Part shown: positions 1-5,595 of the stretch, piece by piece
Position numbering within the stretch: the stretch's first letter is position 1
Layout: each line of letters begins with the position of its first letter
Source: JBBRHH01 sp038222915
GTDB lineage: Bacteria; Planctomycetota; Phycisphaerae; Tepidisphaerales; Tepidisphaeraceae
Assembly: GCA_038222915.1 (NCBI GenBank)
Contig: JBBRHH010000427.1
Location: 1 to 5,595, forward strand
Length of the DNA: 5,595 bases
Reading direction: 5' to 3'
Position numbers and translations under genes: made by a program
The notes under the pieces: model-generated
Databases searched by the model: none
What the model was told of the DNA's origin: nothing
What the model saw: only the letters and a program-made list of their open reading frames with translations

Positions 1-1936
1 GGAGAACATCGCGCTGGTGGCCGAACGTGTCGGCAACAAGCCCAAGGCAATGGAGGCGTACTCCAAACTGCTGGAAATTTCCAAGCAGCAACTCAACGCC
101 CAAAAGGAAAACAAGGAGGCCGAACGCAAGGCGTTGGATTACATGAAGAGCCTCGTCACCCGTTCGGACACCGCCGAGCTGGTGGATGCCTCCATCGCGA
201 TGACCAGGCAGATGATCGAGGAGCGCGGCCCACTCTCCGATCTGTCGCGCGAGTCGCGGTTCTATCTGGGCGAGCTTTATTATCTGAAAAAGGATTTCAG
301 CGGAGCCGCCAAGGCGTATAAGGAATTCATCTCCATCTACGGCCCGAAGCAAACCGACGCAGGCGACGTGGTGAGCGCGCCATGGAAGCCGCAGCGTGTC
401 GATGAGAAGGCAGAGCAGTTGTACGAAGCCGCGGCTCAAGTGGCGCACTGCTGGTATCTGCAGGGCCACGATCAGAACATGGTCAAGGCGTATCAGTGGA
501 TCGTCAAGAACTTTCCAAACAACAACAAATATGTGGCCGAAGCGCAATACTGGTTGGCGCTGGAGCTTGGCAAGGGAGAGGCTGGAAAGGGGAAGGAAGC
601 GCAGCGTTCGCTGGCAGAGGCCATGTGGCGAAACGTGGTGTGCCCTTCGCTGGAATTTGGTGACGGCAAATTAAACAAGACCAAAGTTTACTACTGGGTG
701 GGCGGTACGGAACAGGACAAGAATGCCGACGTGCAGAAGTATGTGAAGGCGGCGATCATGAAAGCCGGCCAGACGTTCAGCGAGGTTGGGGAGCATGAGA
801 TCGCCGCGGGCTGCTTCAAATCATATCTGGATATCTATCCCGCGCATCGTGGTGATGGCAAGCGCCCCAAAACGGCGATGCCGGGCGACGAGATGTTCGA
901 CATCGCGCATTATGCGCTGGGGCGCGAGTATATCGCTCTCAACAATGTCACGAAGCTTATCGACACGTACAAGGCATTTATCACCGGCCTGCGCGACGAT
1001 CGTTTTCGCGTGTCTGGGTTAAAACTGCTGGGTTATTACGCTGCGGCGGCGGGACAGACCGAACAGGGCGTGGAGGCGTATGCGACAATTCTGGATGAAT
1101 ATGGCGAAAATGAGTTGAAGCCGACAGGCGAGCCGATTCCGGTGCCGGCACAGAATCGCTTGCGGGCCGGCAGCACGGGATGGGACGGAATTCGCATGCC
1201 CTTGCCCAAGGACCTGGATCTGGGCGAAATACGGTATTCGGTCGGCTACTTCTACTTCAAGGGCGAGGATTGGCAACGCTGCACCAAGTCTTTGCAGCCA
1301 TTTCTTGCAGATGCTTTACTGGTTGCGAGCAAGTCGCGGCCAAAGGCTCTATTCATGGCAGGGCAGAGTTATTACAAGCTACGCGACTTCGCCAGCGGTC
1401 TGAAGGCGATGGCGACGCTGATCAAGGAACACCCCCGCTTTGAAGCCGCGGAAGAGGCGTACGTCTTCGCGGCGCAGGGCTATTTTGAGGCCAAGTCGTG
1501 GAAGGACCTCGACCTCACCTGCCGCAACTTTATTGCCGAGTGGCCCAAGTCGGACCGCCGTTACCGGATTGATCTATACGTGGCGCTGTCGCAAATTGGA
1601 CAGGGCAAATCGGCGGCCGGAATTTCTGCGCTGAAAACGCTGGCCGCGAGCGATGCGTATGACGATGTGAAAGCCGACGCTTATTACCAACTGGCTTTGA
1701 ACACAAGCAAGCCGGAGGAGGCGTTTGTCTTTCTGGAAAAGAGCATGGTTCTGCCGCGCGAGGTAGCGTGTCTCGAAGCTGGGAAGTGCGCCATCAAATT
1801 AAAGAAGTGGGACAAGGCAAAGGAATATCTGGAAAAGACGACGCGGGAATTTCCCAAGGCAGATCCGAAGTTGATTGGCGAGGCGCGAGATCTGATGCCG
1901 CAGGTTCAAAAGGAGCTTGCCAGGCAGTCGAAATAA
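1..1936 (+). CDS. Large TPR-repeat protein, 5' partial
   Basis: The reading frame is open from base 2 and the repeat pattern already runs across the left edge, so the gene starts upstream. The GTG at 17 has no Shine-Dalgarno and lies inside a helix, so it is unlikely to be the start. About 644 residues are visible, ending at TAA 1934-1936. Numbering from the GTG codon, tetratricopeptide-like helix pairs are seen at about 78-110, 130-185, 240-275, 293-325, 332-362, 402-432, 440-472, 476-508, 550-578 and 583-612. They show the usual small/aromatic pattern, for example FYLGELYYLKKDFSGAAKAY at 82-101 and ALFMAGQSYYKLRDFASGL at 444-462. TPR arrays bind proteins and have no catalytic role. Placement 34 bp before an exbB/exbD pair suggests a scaffold working with that motor, by analogy with CpoB/YbgF of Tol-Pal. 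Export cannot be judged because the N-terminus is missing. TPR call firm; partner unknown. Confidence 0.88.
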   Translation, partial: ENIALVAERVGNKPKAMEAYSKLLEISKQQLNAQKENKEAERKALDYMKSLVTRSDTAELVDASIAMTRQMIEERGPLSDLSRESRFYLGELYYLKKDFSGAAKAYKEFISIYGPKQTDAGDVVSAPWKPQRVDEKAEQLYEAAAQVAHCWYLQGHDQNMVKAYQWIVKNFPNNNKYVAEAQYWLALELGKGEAGKGKEAQRSLAEAMWRNVVCPSLEFGDGKLNKTKVYYWVGGTEQDKNADVQKYVKAAIMKAGQTFSEVGEHEIAAGCFKSYLDIYPAHRGDGKRPKTAMPGDEMFDIAHYALGREYIALNNVTKLIDTYKAFITGLRDDRFRVSGLKLLGYYAAAAGQTEQGVEAYATILDEYGENELKPTGEPIPVPAQNRLRAGSTGWDGIRMPLPKDLDLGEIRYSVGYFYFKGEDWQRCTKSLQPFLADALLVASKSRPKALFMAGQSYYKLRDFASGLKAMATLIKEHPRFEAAEEAYVFAAQGYFEAKSWKDLDLTCRNFIAEWPKSDRRYRIDLYVALSQIGQGKSAAGISALKTLAASDAYDDVKADAYYQLALNTSKPEEAFVFLEKSMVLPREVACLEAGKCAIKLKKWDKAKEYLEKTTREFPKADPKLIGEARDLMPQVQKELARQSK

Positions 1937-1960
1937 CGCGGATGAGTGAAGCGGAATATC

Positions 1961-1964
1961 GGAG
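1961..1964 (+). promoter_or_regulatory. Ribosome binding site of the exbB-like gene
   Basis: GGAG sits six bases before the ATG at 1971. It supports that ATG as the start, which also places a clean signal peptide at the protein's N-terminus. The 34-bp gap after the TPR gene contains no recognisable promoter. Confidence 0.7.
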
Positions 1965-1970
1965 ATTATT

Positions 1971-3080
1971 ATGAATCGAAAACAACTGTCGTGGGTGGCG
2001 TTGATGTTGGTCCTCGGTATCGCGCGACTCGCGGTTGCCGCGAACATTGCCGATACGGCCGAGACCGGCGGACCAAAGGGCCCGGATGCCGATGAAGACA
2101 AAGTCACGTTGATGCAGAAGTCAGTTGTGGCCGGCGACAACATGCGATCGACGTTCAAGACAGGGTCCAACATCTCGGCGGTTTCGCCCGGAGATGTGTA
2201 TGCGAACGAAACCAAGAGCCTGTTCAAAGTGGACCGGATCGTCGATCTGCATGGCACGGATGGCGGTGTAATCGAGATCATCCGTATCGCCGGAAACACC
2301 AATCCAGACAACAAGCTGACACTGGTGAAATCCGAGAAGAAGGAAGCACCGCAGGAAATCACTTCGAAGAAGTCCGTTGTCGACTTGTTCTTTGAGGGCG
2401 GGCCATTCCTTTACCCGATCGCTGCGCTGGCTCTGATTACGATTCTACTCGGTTTCAACTGTGGATGGATCTATCGCAAACAGCGGCAATGTCCCGCGGC
2501 GTTTGTTGAAAAAGCCCGGGCGGCGCTGGAGCGAGGAGACATGGACGCGTTCGAGGACCTGGCTCTAAAGGAGAAGGGGCTGTTTCCCTATGTCTGCCGG
2601 GCGATGGCCAATTCCTATGCGGATTCGACTCCAGAGGACATTGAGCGTCGTTGCGAGGTAGCTGCCGCGGCCAGGATCAACAAGCTTCGGGTGCCCGTGC
2701 GGGCATTGAATCTGATTTCTGTGGCCGCACCGCTACTCGGGCTGCTTGGCACGATCATTGGCATGATCATTGTGTTCGAAGCGCTGGCAAATGCGAGCGG
2801 TGCACAAAAGGCGCAGGCGCTGGCGATCGGCATTCGTGTGAAGTTGTTTTCAACAGCATCCGCCCTGATGGTCGCAGTTCCGGCTCTGTTCATTTTCTGG
2901 ATTTTCAATCAGGTGCTGGGCGGAATCATCGCACATTGCGAGGTGCTGGCGGAGGATTTCGTTCATCAGATTCGGCTGTTGAAGCGCAAGGGTGGTGCTA
3001 TCGCCGAAGCGGATGAAGACGATGATACGCCGGTCAAGCCGATGAAGCCCAAGAAGCTGCTGAAGGAGGCGAGCGTATGA
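1971..3080 (+). CDS. exbB: MotA/TolQ/ExbB-type proton channel subunit with extra N-terminal domain
   Basis: This is the inner-membrane subunit of an ExbB-ExbD proton-driven motor. Residues 1-23 look like a cleavable signal peptide (basic start, hydrophobic core, AVA before the site). Residues 24-135 form an extracytoplasmic domain I do not recognise, followed by TM1 about 146-168, a cytoplasmic stretch 169-245, TM2 about 246-270, TM3 about 293-316, and a charged tail 343-369 rich in Asp/Glu, then Lys/Pro. The family signature AAPLLGLLGTIIGMI is at 252-266, and AVPAL at 302-306 closes the TM3 motif. T261 and T295 align with the pore threonines T148 and T181 of E. coli ExbB. The position matching the conserved ExbB Glu176 is V290, flanked by R289 and K291, which is unusual. 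The 369 residues exceed E. coli ExbB (about 244) mainly because of the N-terminal domain. The N-out, C-in topology fits the family. The stop overlaps the next start (ATGA), implying translational coupling. ExbB versus TolQ cannot be decided from sequence alone. Confidence 0.92.
   Translation: MNRKQLSWVALMLVLGIARLAVAANIADTAETGGPKGPDADEDKVTLMQKSVVAGDNMRSTFKTGSNISAVSPGDVYANETKSLFKVDRIVDLHGTDGGVIEIIRIAGNTNPDNKLTLVKSEKKEAPQEITSKKSVVDLFFEGGPFLYPIAALALITILLGFNCGWIYRKQRQCPAAFVEKARAALERGDMDAFEDLALKEKGLFPYVCRAMANSYADSTPEDIERRCEVAAAARINKLRVPVRALNLISVAAPLLGLLGTIIGMIIVFEALANASGAQKAQALAIGIRVKLFSTASALMVAVPALFIFWIFNQVLGGIIAHCEVLAEDFVHQIRLLKRKGGAIAEADEDDDTPVKPMKPKKLLKEASV
3063..3069 (+). promoter_or_regulatory. 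Strong ribosome binding site of the exbD-like gene inside exbB
   Basis: AAGGAGG lies seven bases before the ATG at 3077, within the last codons of the exbB-like gene. Together with the ATGA stop/start overlap at 3077-3080 it fixes the exbD start. It also indicates coupled translation of the two motor subunits, which must assemble in a set ratio. Confidence 0.8.
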
Positions 3081-3508
3081 CATTCAGCAAAGAAGCAGAC
3101 GAAACACTGCAGATCGACATGACGCCACTGGTCGACTGTATTTTCGCGATCATTTTGTTTTTGCTGGTGGCCGCGTCTTTTCAGGAGAGCGTGGAGCAGG
3201 ATCTGTCGATCAGCCTGCCAACGCAGAGCAAGGAACTGAAGGTTAAAGCGCCGCCATCCAAACCGGTGGTGATCAACATACGCAATCGCCCGGCAGGGCC
3301 TGAATATGCCGTGGAAGGAACGGTGTACCCACTGTACGACCTTCAGAATTATTTGAGCCGCGCGCAGGGGTTGAATAAGAACCAGTCGGTGGTCATTCGA
3401 GGCGACCGGAACCTCAAATGGGACAGCGTGGCGGGGGTCATGGGGCTGTGCGCGCAGGTTGGCATCGCGAACGTGTCGGCGGCCGTTGTGACGGAGGAAG
3501 GCAAGTAA
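3077..3508 (+). CDS. exbD: ExbD/TolR family biopolymer transport protein
   Basis: This 143-residue protein is the usual length for the family. It has a short cytoplasmic N-terminus (1-14), one membrane span (about 15-36) and a periplasmic domain (37-143). The membrane span opens with the family motif MTPLVD at 15-20. D20 corresponds to the proton-carrying aspartate (Asp25 in E. coli ExbD, Asp23 in TolR), the residue whose protonation drives the motor. The periplasmic part has the typical ending VVIRGDRNLKWDSVAGVMG at 105-123, then a Gly-Ile segment and a short acidic tail. The essential residues expected of ExbD are present, in contrast to the diverged ExbB. C21 directly after D20 is a less usual neighbour. 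The gene overlaps exbB by 4 bp and precedes the anchored toroid gene by 10 bp, so all three are probably made together. ExbD and TolR cannot be told apart without a tree; no pal or tolB gene is visible. Confidence 0.94.
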   Translation: MTFSKEADETLQIDMTPLVDCIFAIILFLLVAASFQESVEQDLSISLPTQSKELKVKAPPSKPVVINIRNRPAGPEYAVEGTVYPLYDLQNYLSRAQGLNKNQSVVIRGDRNLKWDSVAGVMGLCAQVGIANVSAAVVTEEGK

Positions 3509-3512
3509 GGGA
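3507..3512 (+). promoter_or_regulatory. Ribosome binding site of the toroid gene
   Basis: AAGGGA, overlapping the exbD stop codon, lies six bases before the ATG at 3519. It supports that start over downstream alternatives and keeps the gene in the same transcript as exbD. Confidence 0.6.
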
Positions 3513-3518
3513 ATCGAC

Positions 3519-5276
3519 ATGCCAAAATCCATCGCAGCAGTAACAGGGCAGAAGCAGGGCGTGAATGACGCGGTCATCGACAGCCGCGCGATTCTCATTG
3601 GATTGGTTGTCGCAGCCGGGCTGTGTCTCGCCGGTTTTGCCTGGAAGTTGGCGTCGAATCCGGAAAGCTTGAAGAAATCACCCCCGAAGGAATTTGAATT
3701 CAGCCTCGCGCCGCCGCCGGCGGATGAGTTCAAGATCAAACCGTTGACGCCGGATATTGCACATGAGCGCCCGGACGACTCGGCGGCATTGGCGCCGTCG
3801 CTGCCGGATGAAAAGCCAAACATTCACATCTCGGTCAATCCCAACAATGTTGCGGTCGATACGGAGGTGATCCAAAGTCCGAATACCGCGATCAACAACA
3901 ATGACATGGAATTGAAGATCGATGTAAAGTCGATCGACACGACGCTTAAGAACACGGAGATCAACGACGCTCCCGAGGAGATTACCGAGACGTCGGAAAA
4001 GATCGGTTTTGCCGTCCAACCGATCGCGGTGGACGCCATTGGGGCCGCGGACATCTTTAAGTACGACAAACCGGCGCCCAGTGATAAGCCCGCGATCTAT
4101 ACGATGAATACAGGTCCGCGGCCCGGACGGAACGTAAAGGGACTGCTGGTCGCCTTTGGCGAACAGGACGCTCCTTCGATGGGTCAACTCGGGCCGGCAA
4201 ACATCAATCTCTTTGGGACTGGGGACGTGTTTCGACAGATGACGCGCGGCGCAGGAGCAATGAAGGCGCGGAGTGCGGTTGATTCGGCCCTTCATTATCT
4301 GGCAACCCACCAGGAGAGTGACGGAAGCTGGGACGCCGAAAAATTGGAGGGCGGCAAGGCAGCTAACCTGGCCGACACGGCGTTGTCGTGCCTCGCGTTC
4401 ATGGGTGGGGGGAATACTGTCCGCAAGGGCGACTATTCGCGCAACGTGCTGCGCGGCCTTGAATTTATCATGCGGCAACAGAAGGAAGACGGCCTGATTT
4501 CACAAGCGGGCGCGAATCTTTACACCCACGCCATCTGCACGATCGCGTTGTGCGAGGCTTACGGCAGGGCGCGGGATGAACGAATTGGGGCGGCGGCACA
4601 GAAGGCGATCGACTATTGTCAGAAGGCAGTCAATGCGGACGGAGGCTGGCGCTACACAGCGAAGAGCGAGATCTCCGACTTGTCCGTGACGGCGTGGTTT
4701 GTGCAGGCGTTCAAGACCGCCAAGCTGGCGCAGGTTAAGGCGGATCACGCCATCTTTTCGCAGGCCATTTCATTCCTGGACAGTGTGACCGACGCTGGAG
4801 CGAGCAAGGATTCCACCGGCGTGGTGAGCTATCAATTCGTGGCCGGGCAACACTACGATTCCAATGCTCATCCCGCGCTTACCTGTGCCGGCATGATGAT
4901 CCGGCAATTCAATGGAATGGGCGTTAAGAATCATCTGATGGTAAAGGGAGCGGAACTGACCAAAGCACTAGCGCCAACGTGGAACCAGAAGGATTTCTAC
5001 TATTGGTACTACGCGACCTACGCCATGCACAACATGGGCGGCGAATATCGGATCTGGTGGAACCAGAAGGTGCGCGACGTGTTGCTGGAACACCAAAGCC
5101 GTGATGGCGATCACGCAGGAAGCTGGGAACCAAAAGGGGATCGATGGGCGACGGCTGGTGGAAGGCCTTACACCACGGCGCTGGGGGCGCTTTGCCTGGA
5201 AGTTTACTATCGATATTCCGAGGCGCTGAACAGTTTTGGGACAGCGCCCGATCTGGATGAATTGTTTCTGGAATAG
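3519..5276 (+). CDS. Membrane-anchored prenyltransferase/squalene oxidase repeat (alpha/alpha toroid) protein
   Basis: The protein has 585 residues. Residues 1-23 are a short cytoplasmic segment, 24-45 a single uncleaved membrane anchor (no lipobox, no good signal peptidase site), and 46-245 a linker that is proline-rich at 54-100 and then Asp/Asn/Glu-rich. Residues 248-570 form a toroid domain of the squalene-hopene cyclase/prenyltransferase fold. Six inner-helix repeats are visible, at about 283-298, 334-349, 387-401, 450-466, 494-508 and 549-567. QW-like turns include QESDGSW at 265-271, NADGGW at 372-377, and the DG...GSW turn at 529-536. The late segment AGGRPYTTALGALCLEVYYR at 546-565 is characteristic of bacterial repeat proteins of this family. 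I see no DxDD or equivalent acidic motif, so cyclase activity is doubtful; binding of a hydrophobic or polymeric ligand, or a structural role, is as likely. Its place after exbB/exbD is that of TonB or TolA, and anchor plus long linker match their layout, so it may be the motor's partner. Fold confident; function unknown. Confidence 0.87.
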   Translation: MPKSIAAVTGQKQGVNDAVIDSRAILIGLVVAAGLCLAGFAWKLASNPESLKKSPPKEFEFSLAPPPADEFKIKPLTPDIAHERPDDSAALAPSLPDEKPNIHISVNPNNVAVDTEVIQSPNTAINNNDMELKIDVKSIDTTLKNTEINDAPEEITETSEKIGFAVQPIAVDAIGAADIFKYDKPAPSDKPAIYTMNTGPRPGRNVKGLLVAFGEQDAPSMGQLGPANINLFGTGDVFRQMTRGAGAMKARSAVDSALHYLATHQESDGSWDAEKLEGGKAANLADTALSCLAFMGGGNTVRKGDYSRNVLRGLEFIMRQQKEDGLISQAGANLYTHAICTIALCEAYGRARDERIGAAAQKAIDYCQKAVNADGGWRYTAKSEISDLSVTAWFVQAFKTAKLAQVKADHAIFSQAISFLDSVTDAGASKDSTGVVSYQFVAGQHYDSNAHPALTCAGMMIRQFNGMGVKNHLMVKGAELTKALAPTWNQKDFYYWYYATYAMHNMGGEYRIWWNQKVRDVLLEHQSRDGDHAGSWEPKGDRWATAGGRPYTTALGALCLEVYYRYSEALNSFGTAPDLDELFLE

Positions 5277-5301
5277 CTGTGGAAGTGGTAAACTCGCGAT
5301 C

Positions 5302-5595
5302 ATGAAAGATGGGGCAGACCCTCGCCCGTCCGTCGAGACTGTGTCGCTTCACTACGCCTCGCCAAAGTTATCCGCGGCTGAATCGTCACTTCCCCAGATA
5401 AGTTTCTGGTGTGGTTTTCTTGCGCTCAGCCTGGGGTCACTTGTGCTGCCGACCGACATTCTCGGTTATCACCGGACGCCGCCAGACCCGGCACGTCGGG
5501 AATTCCTCCTCATGCTCTCCAGCCAATGCCTTCTCATCGGCGCTGGGCTGGCACTGGGCATTGTCGATCTAGTTCGACGGACTGTGCGACTGTGC
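5302..5595 (+). CDS. Predicted small membrane protein, 3' partial
   Basis: An ATG at 5302 opens a frame without stops to the right edge (98 codons, continuing beyond). It begins 25 bp after the toroid gene's stop on the same strand, consistent with the same operon. The N-terminal 32 residues are polar. Hydrophobic stretches at about 33-55 and 69-91 look like two membrane helices, separated by a short loop with several Arg and Pro residues, and Arg follows the second helix. I recognise no family. No convincing Shine-Dalgarno is present: GGAAG at 5281-5285 is 16 bases away. The start is therefore less secure; a GTG at 5341 is the main alternative. The hydrophobic periodicity and lack of a competing good frame favour a real gene, but the evidence is moderate. 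Confidence 0.6.
   Translation, partial: MKDGADPRPSVETVSLHYASPKLSAAESSLPQISFWCGFLALSLGSLVLPTDILGYHRTPPDPARREFLLMLSSQCLLIGAGLALGIVDLVRRTVRLC

Noticed and set aside
49..1097. Short identical DNA string TGGAGGCGTA near 52 and 1071 as a repeat element
   Set aside because: Both copies encode the same TPR position (V/M-EAY); the similarity follows from the protein repeat and does not extend beyond about ten bases.
17..1936. GTG at 17 as the true start of the TPR gene
   Set aside because: The frame is open upstream to the window edge, there is no Shine-Dalgarno, and the codons before it continue the same helix. The gene is 5' truncated by the window.
1799..2362. Minus-strand frame (187 codons) spanning the TPR-exbB junction
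   Set aside because: It crosses the end of one real gene and the signal-peptide region of another, with no family resemblance and no supporting ribosome site.
3600..3660. Lipoprotein signal at the toroid protein's N-terminus
   Set aside because: The only cysteine in the hydrophobic segment (C36) is preceded by Leu rather than Gly or Ala, so there is no lipobox; a plain signal anchor fits better.
2966..3823. Long minus-strand frame (285 codons) opposite exbD
   Set aside because: It lies antisense to a well-supported ExbD gene and the ends of its neighbours, shows no recognisable domain and is rich in Arg/His/Ser as expected for an antisense shadow.
3678..4478. Minus-strand frame (266 codons) opposite the toroid gene's linker
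   Set aside because: It is extremely Arg-rich, without motifs, and antisense to the low-complexity linker coding region; a compositional shadow.
5277..5301. Terminator or promoter between the toroid gene and the last frame
   Set aside because: The 25-bp gap shows no inverted repeat with a T-run and no recognisable -35/-10 pair.
4924..5352. Minus-strand frames covering the end of the toroid gene and the 25-bp gap
   Set aside because: The sense strand here encodes conserved toroid repeats; the antisense products are Pro/Arg/Ser-rich with no motif.

Overview
The window holds one strand-coherent gene cluster, all on the + strand, with almost no intergenic space. Its genes are a large TPR-repeat protein (cut by the left edge), an ExbB/TolQ-type proton-channel subunit, an ExbD/TolR-type subunit, a membrane-anchored protein ending in a squalene-cyclase-like alpha/alpha toroid, and the first 98 codons of a small membrane protein cut by the right edge. 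Spacing is 34 bp, then a 4-bp ATGA overlap, then 10 bp, then 25 bp. No terminator-like hairpin or convincing promoter is visible, so this looks like the interior of an operon. There is no gene-free stretch above 300 bases, and I see no RNA gene, mobile element, CRISPR array or long repeat.

Organism: the genes point to a diderm bacterium, because ExbB/ExbD motors energise outer-membrane or periplasmic functions. The combination of an ExbB with a signal peptide and a roughly 120-residue extracytoplasmic domain, a large helical-repeat protein and a 'prenyltransferase/squalene oxidase repeat' protein is in my experience typical of Planctomycetota or related PVC lineages. This is an inference from gene content and protein style, not from a marker gene. 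GC content is moderate to fairly high and looks even throughout, with no sign of recent transfer.

Layout: 1-1936 TPR protein (5' partial); 1971-3080 ExbB-like; 3077-3508 ExbD-like; 3519-5276 anchored toroid protein; 5302-5595 predicted membrane protein (3' partial).

How they may work together: ExbB and ExbD normally form a proton-driven motor in the inner membrane that pulls on a single-span partner (TonB, or TolA in the Tol system). Here the gene in the usual partner position encodes a protein with TonB-like layout (short cytoplasmic N-terminus, one membrane span, proline-rich and then acidic/polar linker of about 200 residues). Its C-terminus is not a TonB domain but a six-repeat toroid of the terpene-cyclase fold lacking a DxDD-type catalytic motif. 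The TPR protein would be a plausible periplasmic scaffold, as CpoB/YbgF is in Tol-Pal, but its N-terminus is outside the window. The ExbB also appears to lack the glutamate that is usually conserved in the third membrane helix. A diverged Exb motor with an unusual toroid effector is the most interesting hypothesis here; the family annotations are solid, the mechanism is speculation.
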